This document shows, piece by piece, positions 42,444 to 50,973 of a stretch of DNA of 64,000 nucleotides. Position numbers and translations under genes: made by a program. Within the stretch, counting starts at the first letter, position 1; each line of letters begins with the position of its first letter. Below the pieces are notes generated by a model that had not been told where the DNA came from, did no database searches, and was given only the letters and a program-made list of their open reading frames with translations. Source of the DNA: Deltaproteobacteria bacterium (GTDB taxonomy: Bacteria > Myxococcota_A > Polyangia > Polyangiales > Polyangiaceae); NCBI GenBank assembly GCA_016218915.1, contig JACRCQ010000028.1:62001-126000 (forward strand). Direction: 5' to 3'.

Positions 42444-43394
42444 ATGAACTCCAATCGAATCGCCATGCGTGGGTTGTGGGCTTCCTGCTTGTGCTCGGTG
42501 TTGCTGGTGACGACAGCAGCCCAGGCCGACGGGGTGCTGGTTCGCACGCAGCAGATTCCTGCGGCGTCTCGGACCGCGCTTGCGGTCCGGATCCAAGCTG
42601 CGCACAAGCAGCATCCGGAGTGGTTCAACGGCGTGCGCCAGGTCAGGGCGAGAGCCGCGGAGCTCGACGCGCACAAGCGCGGGCGGCTCGCGCCGCTGTC
42701 TCCGCTCTTCAAGGCGCTGGGACGCAATGCGCTGCTTCCCATGGTGGAGATGATGGCGTTCGAGGCGACTCCGCGCGGGGACCTGAACGACACTGCGTGG
42801 AGGGCGCTGCAAGGCGGCCTGCTCGAAGCGGTGGGCGACCTGCGCGACCCGTCCGTGCGAAGCGTCCTGGTGGCGGTCCTGGATGGCCCCGAGACCGACG
42901 AGGTCGTGGTGCGGGCCGCAGCATCGGCCCTTGGGAAGCTCGCGGACACCTCGGATGCGGACAAGCTGATCGCATTGGCTCGCACACCGGGTGCCAAGCA
43001 CAAGGCCGTTCTTGCAGGCATGGGAGACTGCCGCCGCAGCGCCGTCGCAACGGCCCTGGGCGACATGCTCGCAGCGCATCCGGATGAGCCGACTGCGCGG
43101 GTGATCGTGCGTTCCCTGGGCTCGGTGGGCTCAGCCTGGGCCTGGAAGACACCGGACGTCGCAACGCACGCCGACGAGCAGGCGGCGGTCCGGGCCACTG
43201 CGGCCCGTGCGCTCGTTTCCGCATTCAGCGGCTATGAAGGAGATGTCCGGACCGCGGCGTCCAATGCGCTGATGATGGTGGACGATCCCTCCACACCCTC
43301 CTTGATCGCGACGGCGCGCCAGGGCGCATCTGCGCCACTCGCCGCAGAGCTCGATCGGCTCGCAGAGCGCTTCGCGCGCAACCCCACAAGGTAA
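42444..43394 (+). CDS. Secreted HEAT-repeat protein
   Basis: A 316-residue protein with a Sec signal peptide (cleavage near AQA-DG) and a helical body with repeats such as LLEAVGDLRDPSVRSVLVAVL, VVRAAASALGKLAD and VRATAARALVSAFSGYEGDVRTAASNALMMV, typical of HEAT/PBS-lyase repeats used for protein contacts. ATG 42444 follows GAGG; an ATG at 42417 overlapping the PAD stop is possible. It is probably cotranscribed with PAD and could be a partner or scaffold for it; that is inference. Confidence 0.7.
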   Translation: MNSNRIAMRGLWASCLCSVLLVTTAAQADGVLVRTQQIPAASRTALAVRIQAAHKQHPEWFNGVRQVRARAAELDAHKRGRLAPLSPLFKALGRNALLPMVEMMAFEATPRGDLNDTAWRALQGGLLEAVGDLRDPSVRSVLVAVLDGPETDEVVVRAAASALGKLADTSDADKLIALARTPGAKHKAVLAGMGDCRRSAVATALGDMLAAHPDEPTARVIVRSLGSVGSAWAWKTPDVATHADEQAAVRATAARALVSAFSGYEGDVRTAASNALMMVDDPSTPSLIATARQGASAPLAAELDRLAERFARNPTR

Positions 43395-43421
43395 GCTCTC
43401 ACCAAGGCTACAGGCTGCAGA

Positions 43422-43582
43422 CTACAGGCCACAGGGCCGGTCTCAAACCTGAAGCCTGAAGCCTGAACTACAGGCCACAGGGCCGGTCTCAAACCTGAAG
43501 CCTGAAGCCTGAACTACAGGCTACAGGGCCGGTCTCAAACCTGAAGCCTGAAGCCTGAACTACAGGCCACAGGGCCGGTCTC
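43422..43582. repeat. 46-bp tandem repeat, about 3.5 units
   Basis: Units start at 43422, 43468, 43514 and 43560. Each begins CTACAGGCCACAGGGCCGGT and runs into CTCAAACCTGAAGCCTGAAG; unit three has one T in place of C. CAGG words in the first half face CCTG words in the second half, so each unit can fold into a hairpin. The last unit merges into the 7-bp array. No gene was found here. Confidence 0.9.
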
Positions 43583-43666
43583 AAGCCTGAAGCCTGAAGC
43601 CTGAAGCCTGAAGCCTGAAGCCTGAAGCCTGAAGCCTGAAGCCTGAAGCCTGAAGCCTGAAGCCTG
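43583..43666. repeat. Heptamer array, 12 perfect AAGCCTG copies
   Basis: Bases 43583-43666 are exactly twelve copies of AAGCCTG. The same heptamer word (with one or two substitutions, in both orientations) makes up most of the preceding 46-bp units. Slippage during replication explains the perfect copies. Confidence 0.95.
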
Positions 43667-43688
43667 ACGGAAGCTGCGGCCGGGCCCC

Positions 43689-43712
43689 CCGGGTTCGATT
43701 CCCGCGGGACCC
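43689..43712 (+). other. tRNA T-arm-like remnant
   Basis: CCGGG-TTCGATT-CCCGC has the T-loop consensus (TTCRANN) and four of five stem pairs, followed by GGGACCC where the 3' acceptor strand would lie. The discriminator-like base is followed by GGC, not CCA, and no 5' half is present, because the tandem repeats lie directly upstream. Possibly the end of a lost tRNA gene or a chance match. Confidence 0.3.
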
Positions 43713-43750
43713 TGGCGCGCTTGGTCTTGAAGAATGAAGGGCAGGACGAA

Positions 43751-46150
43751 TCAGTTGTACTGCGTGGCGAGCGTGTAGTTGCCCGTGTTGCTGGTGAGCC
43801 GGCTGGTCGTGACGATCGTGTAGATCCCTGCCGTCGGGACCGTATACGTCATTGTGGCAGTCGTTCCGGAAGCCGGAATTGCGGAGGCCAAGGTGGTGGT
43901 GCATCCGGTCGACCTGGTCAGATACAAGCGAGGCGTGAACGCGGACGACGTCATGGTGACCGTGATGTCCTGCCCGGCCTCGAGCCAGGTCTCGTAGTCA
44001 TCGAAGAACCTGGTGCCGTAGTAAGCAGTGTCGACGCGGTCGCCGATGGCGAGGGAGCCGTTGACAACTCCGCCCAGCGGATAGATGACGTAGTCGTCGC
44101 CAGTGCCGCCCTGCGCCCCGGCGCCGGTGAAGCAGCTGTCGCCGACGTTGCCCGGGACCACGTTGAACGTGTAAGCGCCAGTGAGGCCAGCGGTCGCGCT
44201 GGACACGTACGCGACGTAGATGCCGGCTGTCGTCGGGGTGTAGACGTGCTTCGCACCGTGCAGGAGGATCCCGCTGCTCCAGTTGCCCAGGGAGGTCCCG
44301 CAGGCCCCGGCCTTGGCAAGGTACATTCGCTCTGCGTAGGTCATTCCGCCGTAGAGCAGCGTGTAGGTCTGGTTCGCATCGAGCCAGAACTCGTAGTCGT
44401 CCGCGTAGAAGCCCGCGGGCACCGGAGTGCCGGTCTCTGTGTCGCCTGTGCTCAAGGCGCCGGCTTCCCGCCATCCGAGCGGCCACACTGCGGAGTCATC
44501 GCTGCCGCAGGAGTCGCCGAGGTTGCCCGGATAGACCGCCACGTCGTACAGGCCAGTCTGACCTGCCGTGTTCGAGGTGTTGACCTGGTAGTAGTATCCC
44601 GCAGCGGAATTGTTCACGACCAGCCTGGCGCGGTGGTAGGCGAAGTCGGGGTGGTAGGAGTAGTAGCCGTTGTTGGACGTGAATCCGGTGGTGCCGCAGG
44701 CATTGGCCTTGATGTACATGCGCGGACGCAGCGTGGCGGGCTCGCGCGCGTGCATCAGCGTGGTGAACGTCAGACCCGCTGTGGTCGAGATCTCGTAGTC
44801 GTCCCAGTAGAACCCTGCTCCGGCCGGGTTGCCCGCGTAGGTCTCGTTGGTGGTCAGCTGGTTGTAGCTCGTCCAGGGCAGCGAGATGACTCCGGCAGAG
44901 TCATTGCCACATAGCGTCCCTGCTGTGGTGTCCGTCCCGTCGCAGTTCTCGTCGACTCCATTGCTCGGAATCTCCGTCGCCGTCGGATTGATCGCCGCGT
45001 TCGTGTCGTTGCAGTCCGAGTTGTTGGTCACGTGGTCCGCGTTGGCAGCACAGAGGAACGTCGAGGTCGCGTTCTTGTCTCCATAGGTGTCGTGGTCCAC
45101 GTCCGGCCACGTCTCCACAGGCCCTTCGTCCACCCCACCGACGCAGTTGTTGTCGATTCCGTCGCAGATCTCGATGGCGTTCGGATTGACTCCCACCTTG
45201 GTGTCGTCGCAGTCGCCGGCAGTGGTCACGTAGCCCGCCGGGACCGCACAGGCAGTCTGCGAAACCGCAGGATTGCCGAAGCCGTCGCCGTCAGAATCCT
45301 GGTAGTACGTCGTCTGGCCCGGCTCGGGCGTCGCGCCGTCGCAGTCGTTGTCCTTGCCGTCGCAGACCTCGGTGTTGCCGGGATAGCGAGCCGGATCGTT
45401 GTCGTCGCAGTCGCCGCCATTCGTGGACCAGTCGCCTGACGGCGCCGTGCAGGCTTGCTGCGACCCGGCGTTCGCTCCGAATCCGTCCTTGTCCACGTCC
45501 GGATAGTACGTGTTCTTGGTGACGCCCTCGTCGACTTGGGTATTGCAGTTGTTGTCGAGCCCGTCGCAGATCTCCGTCGCAGCGGGATTCGCTGTCGGGC
45601 TCGCGTCATCGCAATCGCCAGCCTCCGACGCGTAGCCGGTCGGCTGCGTGCAGCCGGTCTTGTTCGTCGCAGGAGCGTCCACGCCGTAGGAGTCGCCGTC
45701 CGCGTCCACGTAGTACGTGGTCGCTACGCCTTCGTCGATCTGGCTGTTGCAGTCGTCGTCGACGCCGTTGCACACCTCGGTCGCGCCCGGATGGACGTCC
45801 TTGTTGTTGTCGTCGCAGTCCGACGTCGAATCGTACCCGTCGCCGTCGGAATCGACAGCGCCCGTGCCCGCGGTTCCAGCGGTCCCTGCGCTGCCAGCAG
45901 TTCCGCCTGTGCCGGCTGTGCCAGCAGTTCCTGCCGTGCCGCCGGTGCCCGCTGTCCCCCCGGTGCCACCCTTGCCCGCCGTGCCAGCCGTCCCGCCTGC
46001 ACCGGCCCCTCCACCGCCATCGACCGTGCCTCCGCTTCCGCCAGTGCCCGGGGTCGGCCCGGTGGTTCCACCGCCATCGCTGCCGCAGGCTGCAAGCGCA
46101 ACGCAAAGAGAGCTAATCGAGGCCAAAAGTACGGGTCGCAAGTGTTTCAT
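43751..46150 (-). CDS. MopE-repeat lipoprotein with beta-domain C-terminus
   Basis: A 799-residue lipoprotein (lipobox LAAC). A Gly/Ala/Thr linker of about 75 residues precedes six MopE-type metal-binding repeats of about 60 residues: DSDGDGY...DCDD...HPGATEVCNGVDDDCN, and so on to NPTATEIPSNGVDENCDG. The rest contains three related beta domains of about 110 residues each (CGNDSAGVISLPW...GLYDVAVYPG; CGSDDSAVWPL...; CFTGAGAQ...), resembling PPC-type domains. MopE repeats may bind Ca2+ or Cu. ATG 46150 lies 6 bases after GGGAGG. Confidence 0.8.
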   Translation of the reverse strand: MKHLRPVLLASISSLCVALAACGSDGGGTTGPTPGTGGSGGTVDGGGGAGAGGTAGTAGKGGTGGTAGTGGTAGTAGTAGTGGTAGSAGTAGTAGTGAVDSDGDGYDSTSDCDDNNKDVHPGATEVCNGVDDDCNSQIDEGVATTYYVDADGDSYGVDAPATNKTGCTQPTGYASEAGDCDDASPTANPAATEICDGLDNNCNTQVDEGVTKNTYYPDVDKDGFGANAGSQQACTAPSGDWSTNGGDCDDNDPARYPGNTEVCDGKDNDCDGATPEPGQTTYYQDSDGDGFGNPAVSQTACAVPAGYVTTAGDCDDTKVGVNPNAIEICDGIDNNCVGGVDEGPVETWPDVDHDTYGDKNATSTFLCAANADHVTNNSDCNDTNAAINPTATEIPSNGVDENCDGTDTTAGTLCGNDSAGVISLPWTSYNQLTTNETYAGNPAGAGFYWDDYEISTTAGLTFTTLMHAREPATLRPRMYIKANACGTTGFTSNNGYYSYHPDFAYHRARLVVNNSAAGYYYQVNTSNTAGQTGLYDVAVYPGNLGDSCGSDDSAVWPLGWREAGALSTGDTETGTPVPAGFYADDYEFWLDANQTYTLLYGGMTYAERMYLAKAGACGTSLGNWSSGILLHGAKHVYTPTTAGIYVAYVSSATAGLTGAYTFNVVPGNVGDSCFTGAGAQGGTGDDYVIYPLGGVVNGSLAIGDRVDTAYYGTRFFDDYETWLEAGQDITVTMTSSAFTPRLYLTRSTGCTTTLASAIPASGTTATMTYTVPTAGIYTIVTTSRLTSNTGNYTLATQYN

Positions 46151-46493
46151 CATGATCCTCCCAGGCAACTGTGATTCCCGAGGGCAGGTACCCAGCCAAG
46201 GGAATGCCTGCAATTCAGCCACCTGCATGGTCCGGTGGACTGAGTACCCGCTCTCCGTGGCGATGAAGAATAGCTCACGATTCGTCCAAGGGAAGCGCAA
46301 TCGTCGGGCGTGAGCGGATGTTGACTTAAATGGAAATCGCACTGTACCGGATTATCCGCCCAGACCGTCGCCCCCCACCCCGGCCATCGAGAATCGGGCC
46401 CCAGGCTTTTGCTCGATCAGCCCTAGCCGTGAGGGCAGTCTGACCCTTAATTGATGCCGCCGCGGAGCGCGATCGAGCCGGCCGTCGGGCTCG
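46151..46493. other. Intergenic stretch upstream of the MopE lipoprotein
   Basis: Both flanking genes read on the minus strand, so this 343-bp stretch should hold the promoter of the MopE lipoprotein. It is less GC-rich (for example TTGACTTAAATGG near 46321) than its neighbours. Small open frames on both strands have no motif support. Confidence 0.4.
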
Positions 46494-47408
46494 TCAGTGC
46501 ACGCTGTTGCAGTCGAAGGTGTCGGACACGACCTTGCCGCCGCCGTTGGTCACCGTGAAGTCGAGGATGCTCACCGACGAGGATGCCGGGGGATTGGGCA
46601 CGTCGTAGGGCCCCTGGATCGCGATGCCCACGCGCATGTCGTTCTTGGTGAGCACGGCCGAGATGTTCTTCTTGTCCGAGCCAGCCGTGGCCATGACGGT
46701 CACCAGCGCGCCCACGCGTTTGATGGTGAAAGAGCCTGAGGTGCTGGACGTGGAGACCTGATCGTCCTGGGGCACGTCTTCGTGCGTGACAGAGACCTTG
46801 AGTGCGGTCCCGGAGCCGCTGTCGAGTAGCATGGCTTCTGCGGATTCCTTGTCGTTGCCCACTTCGATCACATAGGCATGGACGCCAGATCCGTAGGAAG
46901 CAGAGACGAACTTCTCGAAGGTGAACGTGACTTCGAAGTCGCCGGAGAGACCGGACTGGTAGATCTTCAGGGGCAGGGCCGGCATGGTGGTCGAGCCGCA
47001 CATGTACGGCGATGACGTCTCATTGAGGATCAACGCGCCCGCCTTGAAGTCGAAGCCGACCGATGCGCCTTGGGTCGAGCCGACCTTGGGGCAGATCTCG
47101 CGGGTCCAGTACTCGTCGCAGGGCGGGCCTGAATCCTCCCCTGCTCCGCCTGCGGATCCACCGACGCCACCTGTGCCCGCTGTCCCCCCTTCACCCGAGG
47201 AGCCCCCTTCACCCGCATCGCCTCCGACGCCCTGGCCGCCCTGGCCAGCCTGCCCTGCAGCTCCCCCGGTGCCTGCCGATGCGTCTGGCTTGCTGCCAGC
47301 GCCGCCGCCCGTCGACACGGGGCCGTCCGTGCCACCGGCCGAGCATGCTGCCACCACGGTCCCGAAAGCAGCCGCCACCAGAAGGAAGGTCATCGAGCGA
47401 GTGAGCAT
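46494..47408 (-). CDS. Lipoprotein with Gly-rich linker and beta-rich domain
   Basis: 304 residues. Signal peptide with lipobox VAAC (Cys22), a Gly/Ser/Ala linker of about 70 residues, then a beta-rich domain of about 200 residues: VGFDFKAGALILNETSS, GLSGDFEVTFTFEKFVS, VHAYVIEVGNDKESA, TGSFTIKR-like strands and a late DCNSVH. It resembles concanavalin-like jellyrolls in strand pattern; this is not decisive. Confidence 0.6.
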   Translation of the reverse strand: MLTRSMTFLLVAAAFGTVVAACSAGGTDGPVSTGGGAGSKPDASAGTGGAAGQAGQGGQGVGGDAGEGGSSGEGGTAGTGGVGGSAGGAGEDSGPPCDEYWTREICPKVGSTQGASVGFDFKAGALILNETSSPYMCGSTTMPALPLKIYQSGLSGDFEVTFTFEKFVSASYGSGVHAYVIEVGNDKESAEAMLLDSGSGTALKVSVTHEDVPQDDQVSTSSTSGSFTIKRVGALVTVMATAGSDKKNISAVLTKNDMRVGIAIQGPYDVPNPPASSSVSILDFTVTNGGGKVVSDTFDCNSVH

Positions 47409-47546
47409 CGCATCCTGCCAATCGCGCGGAATTGCGCATGATCAGCATACTGTACCGCCCCAATCGATTCAAGGCGCCTGCCTGTGCGCGAGCGAGTGCT
47501 CCGATTCGCTGGGGCCGGAACCGTCAGGGAGCGGGCTGCAACCGCG

Positions 47547-48950
47547 TCACGGGGACTCCAGCGCGGCCAAACCCGAGCCGGCAATCACGTATACGCGATT
47601 GCCCACGATGACCGGGCTGTGCAGGTCTGCATGCAGCCCAGACGGCTCGCCACTCCAGACTTCCGCGCCTGTGTCGAGCTTGAGGATCGCCACCCGCCGA
47701 GCCTGTGTGGCAACCACCGTTCCTGAACCGAGCGCTGCAGCAAGGGTGGTGACGCCTCCCACCGCACTGTGGGATCTGCGCCGATGCGCTGCAGTCCACG
47801 CCTTGGCACCTTTGGCTGCATCGAAAGCGGACACGCCTTCATCGGTCTCGATGATTACCAGGTTCGCAGCAATCACGGGCGCAGCCGTGGACGGTCCCTG
47901 CACCGGTACCGACCAGATCACGTGGCCGTCGCTCTGCGCACGGGCGACCAGGCTGCGAGGCTTCAAGCGCCCCGAAGTCTCGATGAGGTGGATTCTGCCC
48001 TGCGCTGCGCTCAGAGCGCTGAACGGGAAGGTGGCCTGCTGCCACCGCACCTCTCCGTTGGCCGGCTCGAGAGCAGCCACGAAGCAGTTGGGCTCGAACT
48101 TGTAGTCGACTGCGTAGAACAGCATCCCGCCATCCAGGGCGAGGCCGCCCACGTCATCCATCACGTCGCCGAACACCTTCCCACGCGGGAACTTCCTCCA
48201 CACCTCGTTGCCTTCCTGGTCGAACGCGGCGATCGACACAGGCGGCCCGGCTACGTGCCACGTGTTGAGCATGTAGAATCGCGTTCCATCCGTCAGCGAC
48301 TGCCCCCAGGCGTCCAGCCCGCGATCGAACTTGTTCTTCCCTGTCTCAAGATCCACCAGATAGAGGCCGTCGTCGTTGAACAGCAGCGAGCCGAGCCCGA
48401 GCGTCGGCCAGTTGCCCCGATGGATGTCCACCCGGCTGTCGAACACCCAGCCGGGGGCGCCGGCCAGATCGAGACGCCACGCCGCCGGTGACTGGCCAAC
48501 CTTCCCAACGGGGAAGACCGAGTCGGCGCTGGCGATGGCGTGCGAAAGGAACGCTTGTCGAGGCCCCCGCGGCTGGGGTGTGAACCTCCAGATCGCGCGC
48601 AGCGGCCTGTCACAGCATCCCCCGCTCGCCGAGGTCCTGCGCTCGTCGTGCCCGTAGGTCGTCCACCCATCCTGTGCGCATCCGCCTGCCGCCGGCTGTG
48701 CGCTCGCAGGCGCAGCAGGGCTCGACGCACCTGGCGCGGCGCCAGACTCGCAAGCGTCCGTGGTCGGTGCGCTGCCGGAGTCCGGCGCACCTACCTCGAC
48801 GGCTCGATGCGTCGAGTCTGCCGTGACCTCGCGAGAGCACCGGCAGCCGCCCGCAGCCGCAGCCGAGACCGACATCCCTGCGAGCGCAAGGAGGATCCGT
48901 GCCAGGACAGTGCGAGCGCGTTCGTTCACCGCGGTCCCAGCGCATACCAT
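47547..48950 (-). CDS. PQQ-like beta-propeller protein, exported
   Basis: A 467-residue protein. Cys-rich signal region (MSVSAAAAGGCRC) suggests a lipoprotein, then a Pro/Ala/Ser linker and a propeller of PQQ/YVTN-like blades: LYLVDLETGKNKFDRGLD, SIAAFDQEGNEVWRKFP, CFVAALEPANGEVRWQQATF, SLVARAQSDGHVIWSVPV, AVSAFDAAKG-like and VAILKLDTGAEVWSGEPS. No enzyme motif is seen; BamB-type scaffolding or a binding role are both possible. The ATG at 48950 is used; a GTG at 48929 is an alternative. Confidence 0.7.
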   Translation of the reverse strand: MVCAGTAVNERARTVLARILLALAGMSVSAAAAGGCRCSREVTADSTHRAVEVGAPDSGSAPTTDACESGAAPGASSPAAPASAQPAAGGCAQDGWTTYGHDERRTSASGGCCDRPLRAIWRFTPQPRGPRQAFLSHAIASADSVFPVGKVGQSPAAWRLDLAGAPGWVFDSRVDIHRGNWPTLGLGSLLFNDDGLYLVDLETGKNKFDRGLDAWGQSLTDGTRFYMLNTWHVAGPPVSIAAFDQEGNEVWRKFPRGKVFGDVMDDVGGLALDGGMLFYAVDYKFEPNCFVAALEPANGEVRWQQATFPFSALSAAQGRIHLIETSGRLKPRSLVARAQSDGHVIWSVPVQGPSTAAPVIAANLVIIETDEGVSAFDAAKGAKAWTAAHRRRSHSAVGGVTTLAAALGSGTVVATQARRVAILKLDTGAEVWSGEPSGLHADLHSPVIVGNRVYVIAGSGLAALESP

Positions 48951-49017
48951 GGCGGTGTCGTGATCACACCAGGGGACGTTCTTTACAGCAGCCATCGCTC
49001 GTGACAGAACCCGGGGC

Positions 49018-49665
49018 ATGCTGGAGATCTTCGGGCTGTACCTGATCCTGACCGACCCGGTCGCAGGCTATGAATCGTGCGCTGAGGCGGCCGTCTCCGA
49101 GGGCGTACGCTACCTGCAGCTCCGGATGAAGGATCGGCCCCGTCAGCAGGTCGCGCCTGTGGCTAGCAGGTTGCGACGCATCACGCAGGGGACCTCCACG
49201 AGGTTCATCGTCAACGACGATCTCGCCGTGGCGATGGAGGTCGACGCAGACGGAGTCCACCTCGGCCAGCATGACATGCGATTGGACGATGCGCGCAAGG
49301 CATGGACGACGGAAGGCAAGCTGTTCGGCTTGTCCACGCATGACGAAGAGCAGGAGCTCGCGGCCCGAGCCCTGGCCCCGGATCTCATCGGCGTGGGTCC
49401 CGTCTTCCCCACCCCGACCAAGAAGATCCCGGATCCGGTCCTTGGGGTGGAGAGGGCTGGCAAGATCATCCGATCCTCGCCCCTGACCACGGTGGCAATC
49501 GGAGGCATCGACGAGAGGAATCTTGGTGGGCTGCTCGACGTTGGCGTGCGGAACTTCGCGGTGGTGCGGGCGGTCAACGGCTCGGATCAGCCGCGCGCGG
49601 CCATTGCGAAGCTGATGCGGCTCTGGAGGGACCACCCGGTAGGCGCCACCCAAGGCGCGGAGTAG
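49018..49665 (+). CDS. thiE: Thiamine phosphate synthase-family protein
   Basis: A 215-residue TIM barrel with ThiE features: LYLILTDPV, YLQLRMKDRP, TRFIVNDDLAVAMEVDADGVHLGQHD, GLSTHDEEQ, PDLIGVGPVFPTPTKK and VAIGGIDERN. It should join HMP-PP and thiazole phosphate to make thiamine phosphate. The binding residues for pyrimidine and thiazole substrates look intact. No other thiamine genes and no TPP riboswitch were seen nearby, so it is a stand-alone copy. Confidence 0.85.
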   Translation: MLEIFGLYLILTDPVAGYESCAEAAVSEGVRYLQLRMKDRPRQQVAPVASRLRRITQGTSTRFIVNDDLAVAMEVDADGVHLGQHDMRLDDARKAWTTEGKLFGLSTHDEEQELAARALAPDLIGVGPVFPTPTKKIPDPVLGVERAGKIIRSSPLTTVAIGGIDERNLGGLLDVGVRNFAVVRAVNGSDQPRAAIAKLMRLWRDHPVGATQGAE

Positions 49666-49674
49666 CATCCAGCC

Positions 49675-50973
49675 ATGACGAACCGTGAGCCTTCCCAGTC
49701 ACCACCGCGCAGCGCGAAGCCGTCGTCGAAACGTGCGATGCTCGTGCTTGGGATCGCAGGAGTGTGCCTGCTTGCTGGCGGGATTGCGGGCAGCCGCTGG
49801 TACAAGTCGCGCCGCGTGCAGCCCGCGGTCGGGGATTGCGACAGCCGGGAGGAATGCGGAGCGCTGTGCGATCGGAAGGATCTGCTGGGATGCACGCGAC
49901 TGGCAACGCTGTACTGGTTCCCCAAGTCGGGTCACAGGGATCTGGCCAAGGCCGAGTCGCTCTACAAGGAAGCCTGCGACGCAGGCGAGCCGATGGGATG
50001 CTTCTCGCTGGGCAGGATGTACCAGGACGCAGCAGCGCTGCGGGACAAGGTCGCTTCCGCGCCTGACCTGCTCAAGCGGGCCGCGGAGGGCTTTGATCGA
50101 CGCTGCAACGAGGGTCGTGCGCAAGCGTGCCTCGACCTGGCGTCGATGTACATCGCAGGGCGGGGCGTCGAGCGGAGCACGGAGAAGGCCGGGGCGCTGC
50201 AGTCCAAGGCTGCACCGATCCTTGAGCGCGAGTGCACCTCGGGCGACGCTCGCTCGTGCAGCTCGCTGTCGTTCCTTGCGTGGTCGGGCACGGGCATACC
50301 CAAGGACGCGCGACGGTCCTACGACCTGGGGGAGCGGGCTTGCGAGCTCGGCGACAAGCGGGCCTGCACGAGGGTGGGAAGCGAGTTCCTGATGGGCAGG
50401 CAGGAGATGGAGAAGGATCTGTCGCGCGCGGCTCGGGTGTTCCGCCGCGCCTGCGATCTGGGAGATATGACGGGCTGCCACACGCTCGCGCGTCTCTACC
50501 ACGACGGCTCTGGCGTCGCGCTCGATCTCAAGGAGGCTGCCGCGCTTCAGAAGAAGGCGTGCGACGCGGAGTACCCCGCTGCCTGCAGGGAGCTCGGGCG
50601 GATGTTCGGCGAAGGCGAGGGCGTCAAGAAGGACGCGGGGCAGCAGGCGGAGCTCTACCAGCGCGAGGTATCGATTCGCGCGCGGCGCTGCTCCGAGGAG
50701 AGCGCGGACGATTGCGAGGAGCTGTCACGCAACTACCGCACAGGCGGCTTCGGCGTGAGGATCGATCCGGGACGCGCACGAGAGTTCGAGGAGTCGGAGA
50801 TGCGCTACCGGCAGGAGAACTGCGATGCGGGTCTCCTGAACGACTGCACGGCGATGCGCTTGCGCCTCGAGGGCAGACCCAGCCAGGGAGATCGGATGCG
50901 CGCCATTCGCGAGCGGGAATGCCAGCTCGGCGTCAAGGAGCAGTGCCGGTTCCTGAGTCGCGAGAAGCAGTAG
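49675..50973 (+). CDS. Sel1-repeat protein with N-terminal membrane anchor
   Basis: 432 residues. One hydrophobic segment (about 21-40) is followed by about seven Sel1-type repeats of 35-40 residues: EACDAGEPMGCFSLGRMYQD, RRCNEGRAQACLDLASMYIAGRGVE, RACELGDKRACTRVGSEFLMGR, RACDLGDMTGCHTLARLYHDGSG, KACDAEYPAACRELGRMFGEGEG. Each has a Cys pair, indicating the disulfide-bearing Sel1 form (as in HcpA-type proteins) found outside the cytoplasm. Its 3' end overlaps the convergent M20 gene by 41 bp. Confidence 0.85.
   Translation: MTNREPSQSPPRSAKPSSKRAMLVLGIAGVCLLAGGIAGSRWYKSRRVQPAVGDCDSREECGALCDRKDLLGCTRLATLYWFPKSGHRDLAKAESLYKEACDAGEPMGCFSLGRMYQDAAALRDKVASAPDLLKRAAEGFDRRCNEGRAQACLDLASMYIAGRGVERSTEKAGALQSKAAPILERECTSGDARSCSSLSFLAWSGTGIPKDARRSYDLGERACELGDKRACTRVGSEFLMGRQEMEKDLSRAARVFRRACDLGDMTGCHTLARLYHDGSGVALDLKEAAALQKKACDAEYPAACRELGRMFGEGEGVKKDAGQQAELYQREVSIRARRCSEESADDCEELSRNYRTGGFGVRIDPGRAREFEESEMRYRQENCDAGLLNDCTAMRLRLEGRPSQGDRMRAIRERECQLGVKEQCRFLSREKQ

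Noticed and set aside
43422..43666. Tandem array considered as a CRISPR
   Set aside because: Units are directly adjacent, without unique spacers, and no cas genes are present.
48964..49668. Minus-strand open frame opposite thiE
   Set aside because: Antisense to a ThiE protein with all conserved motifs.
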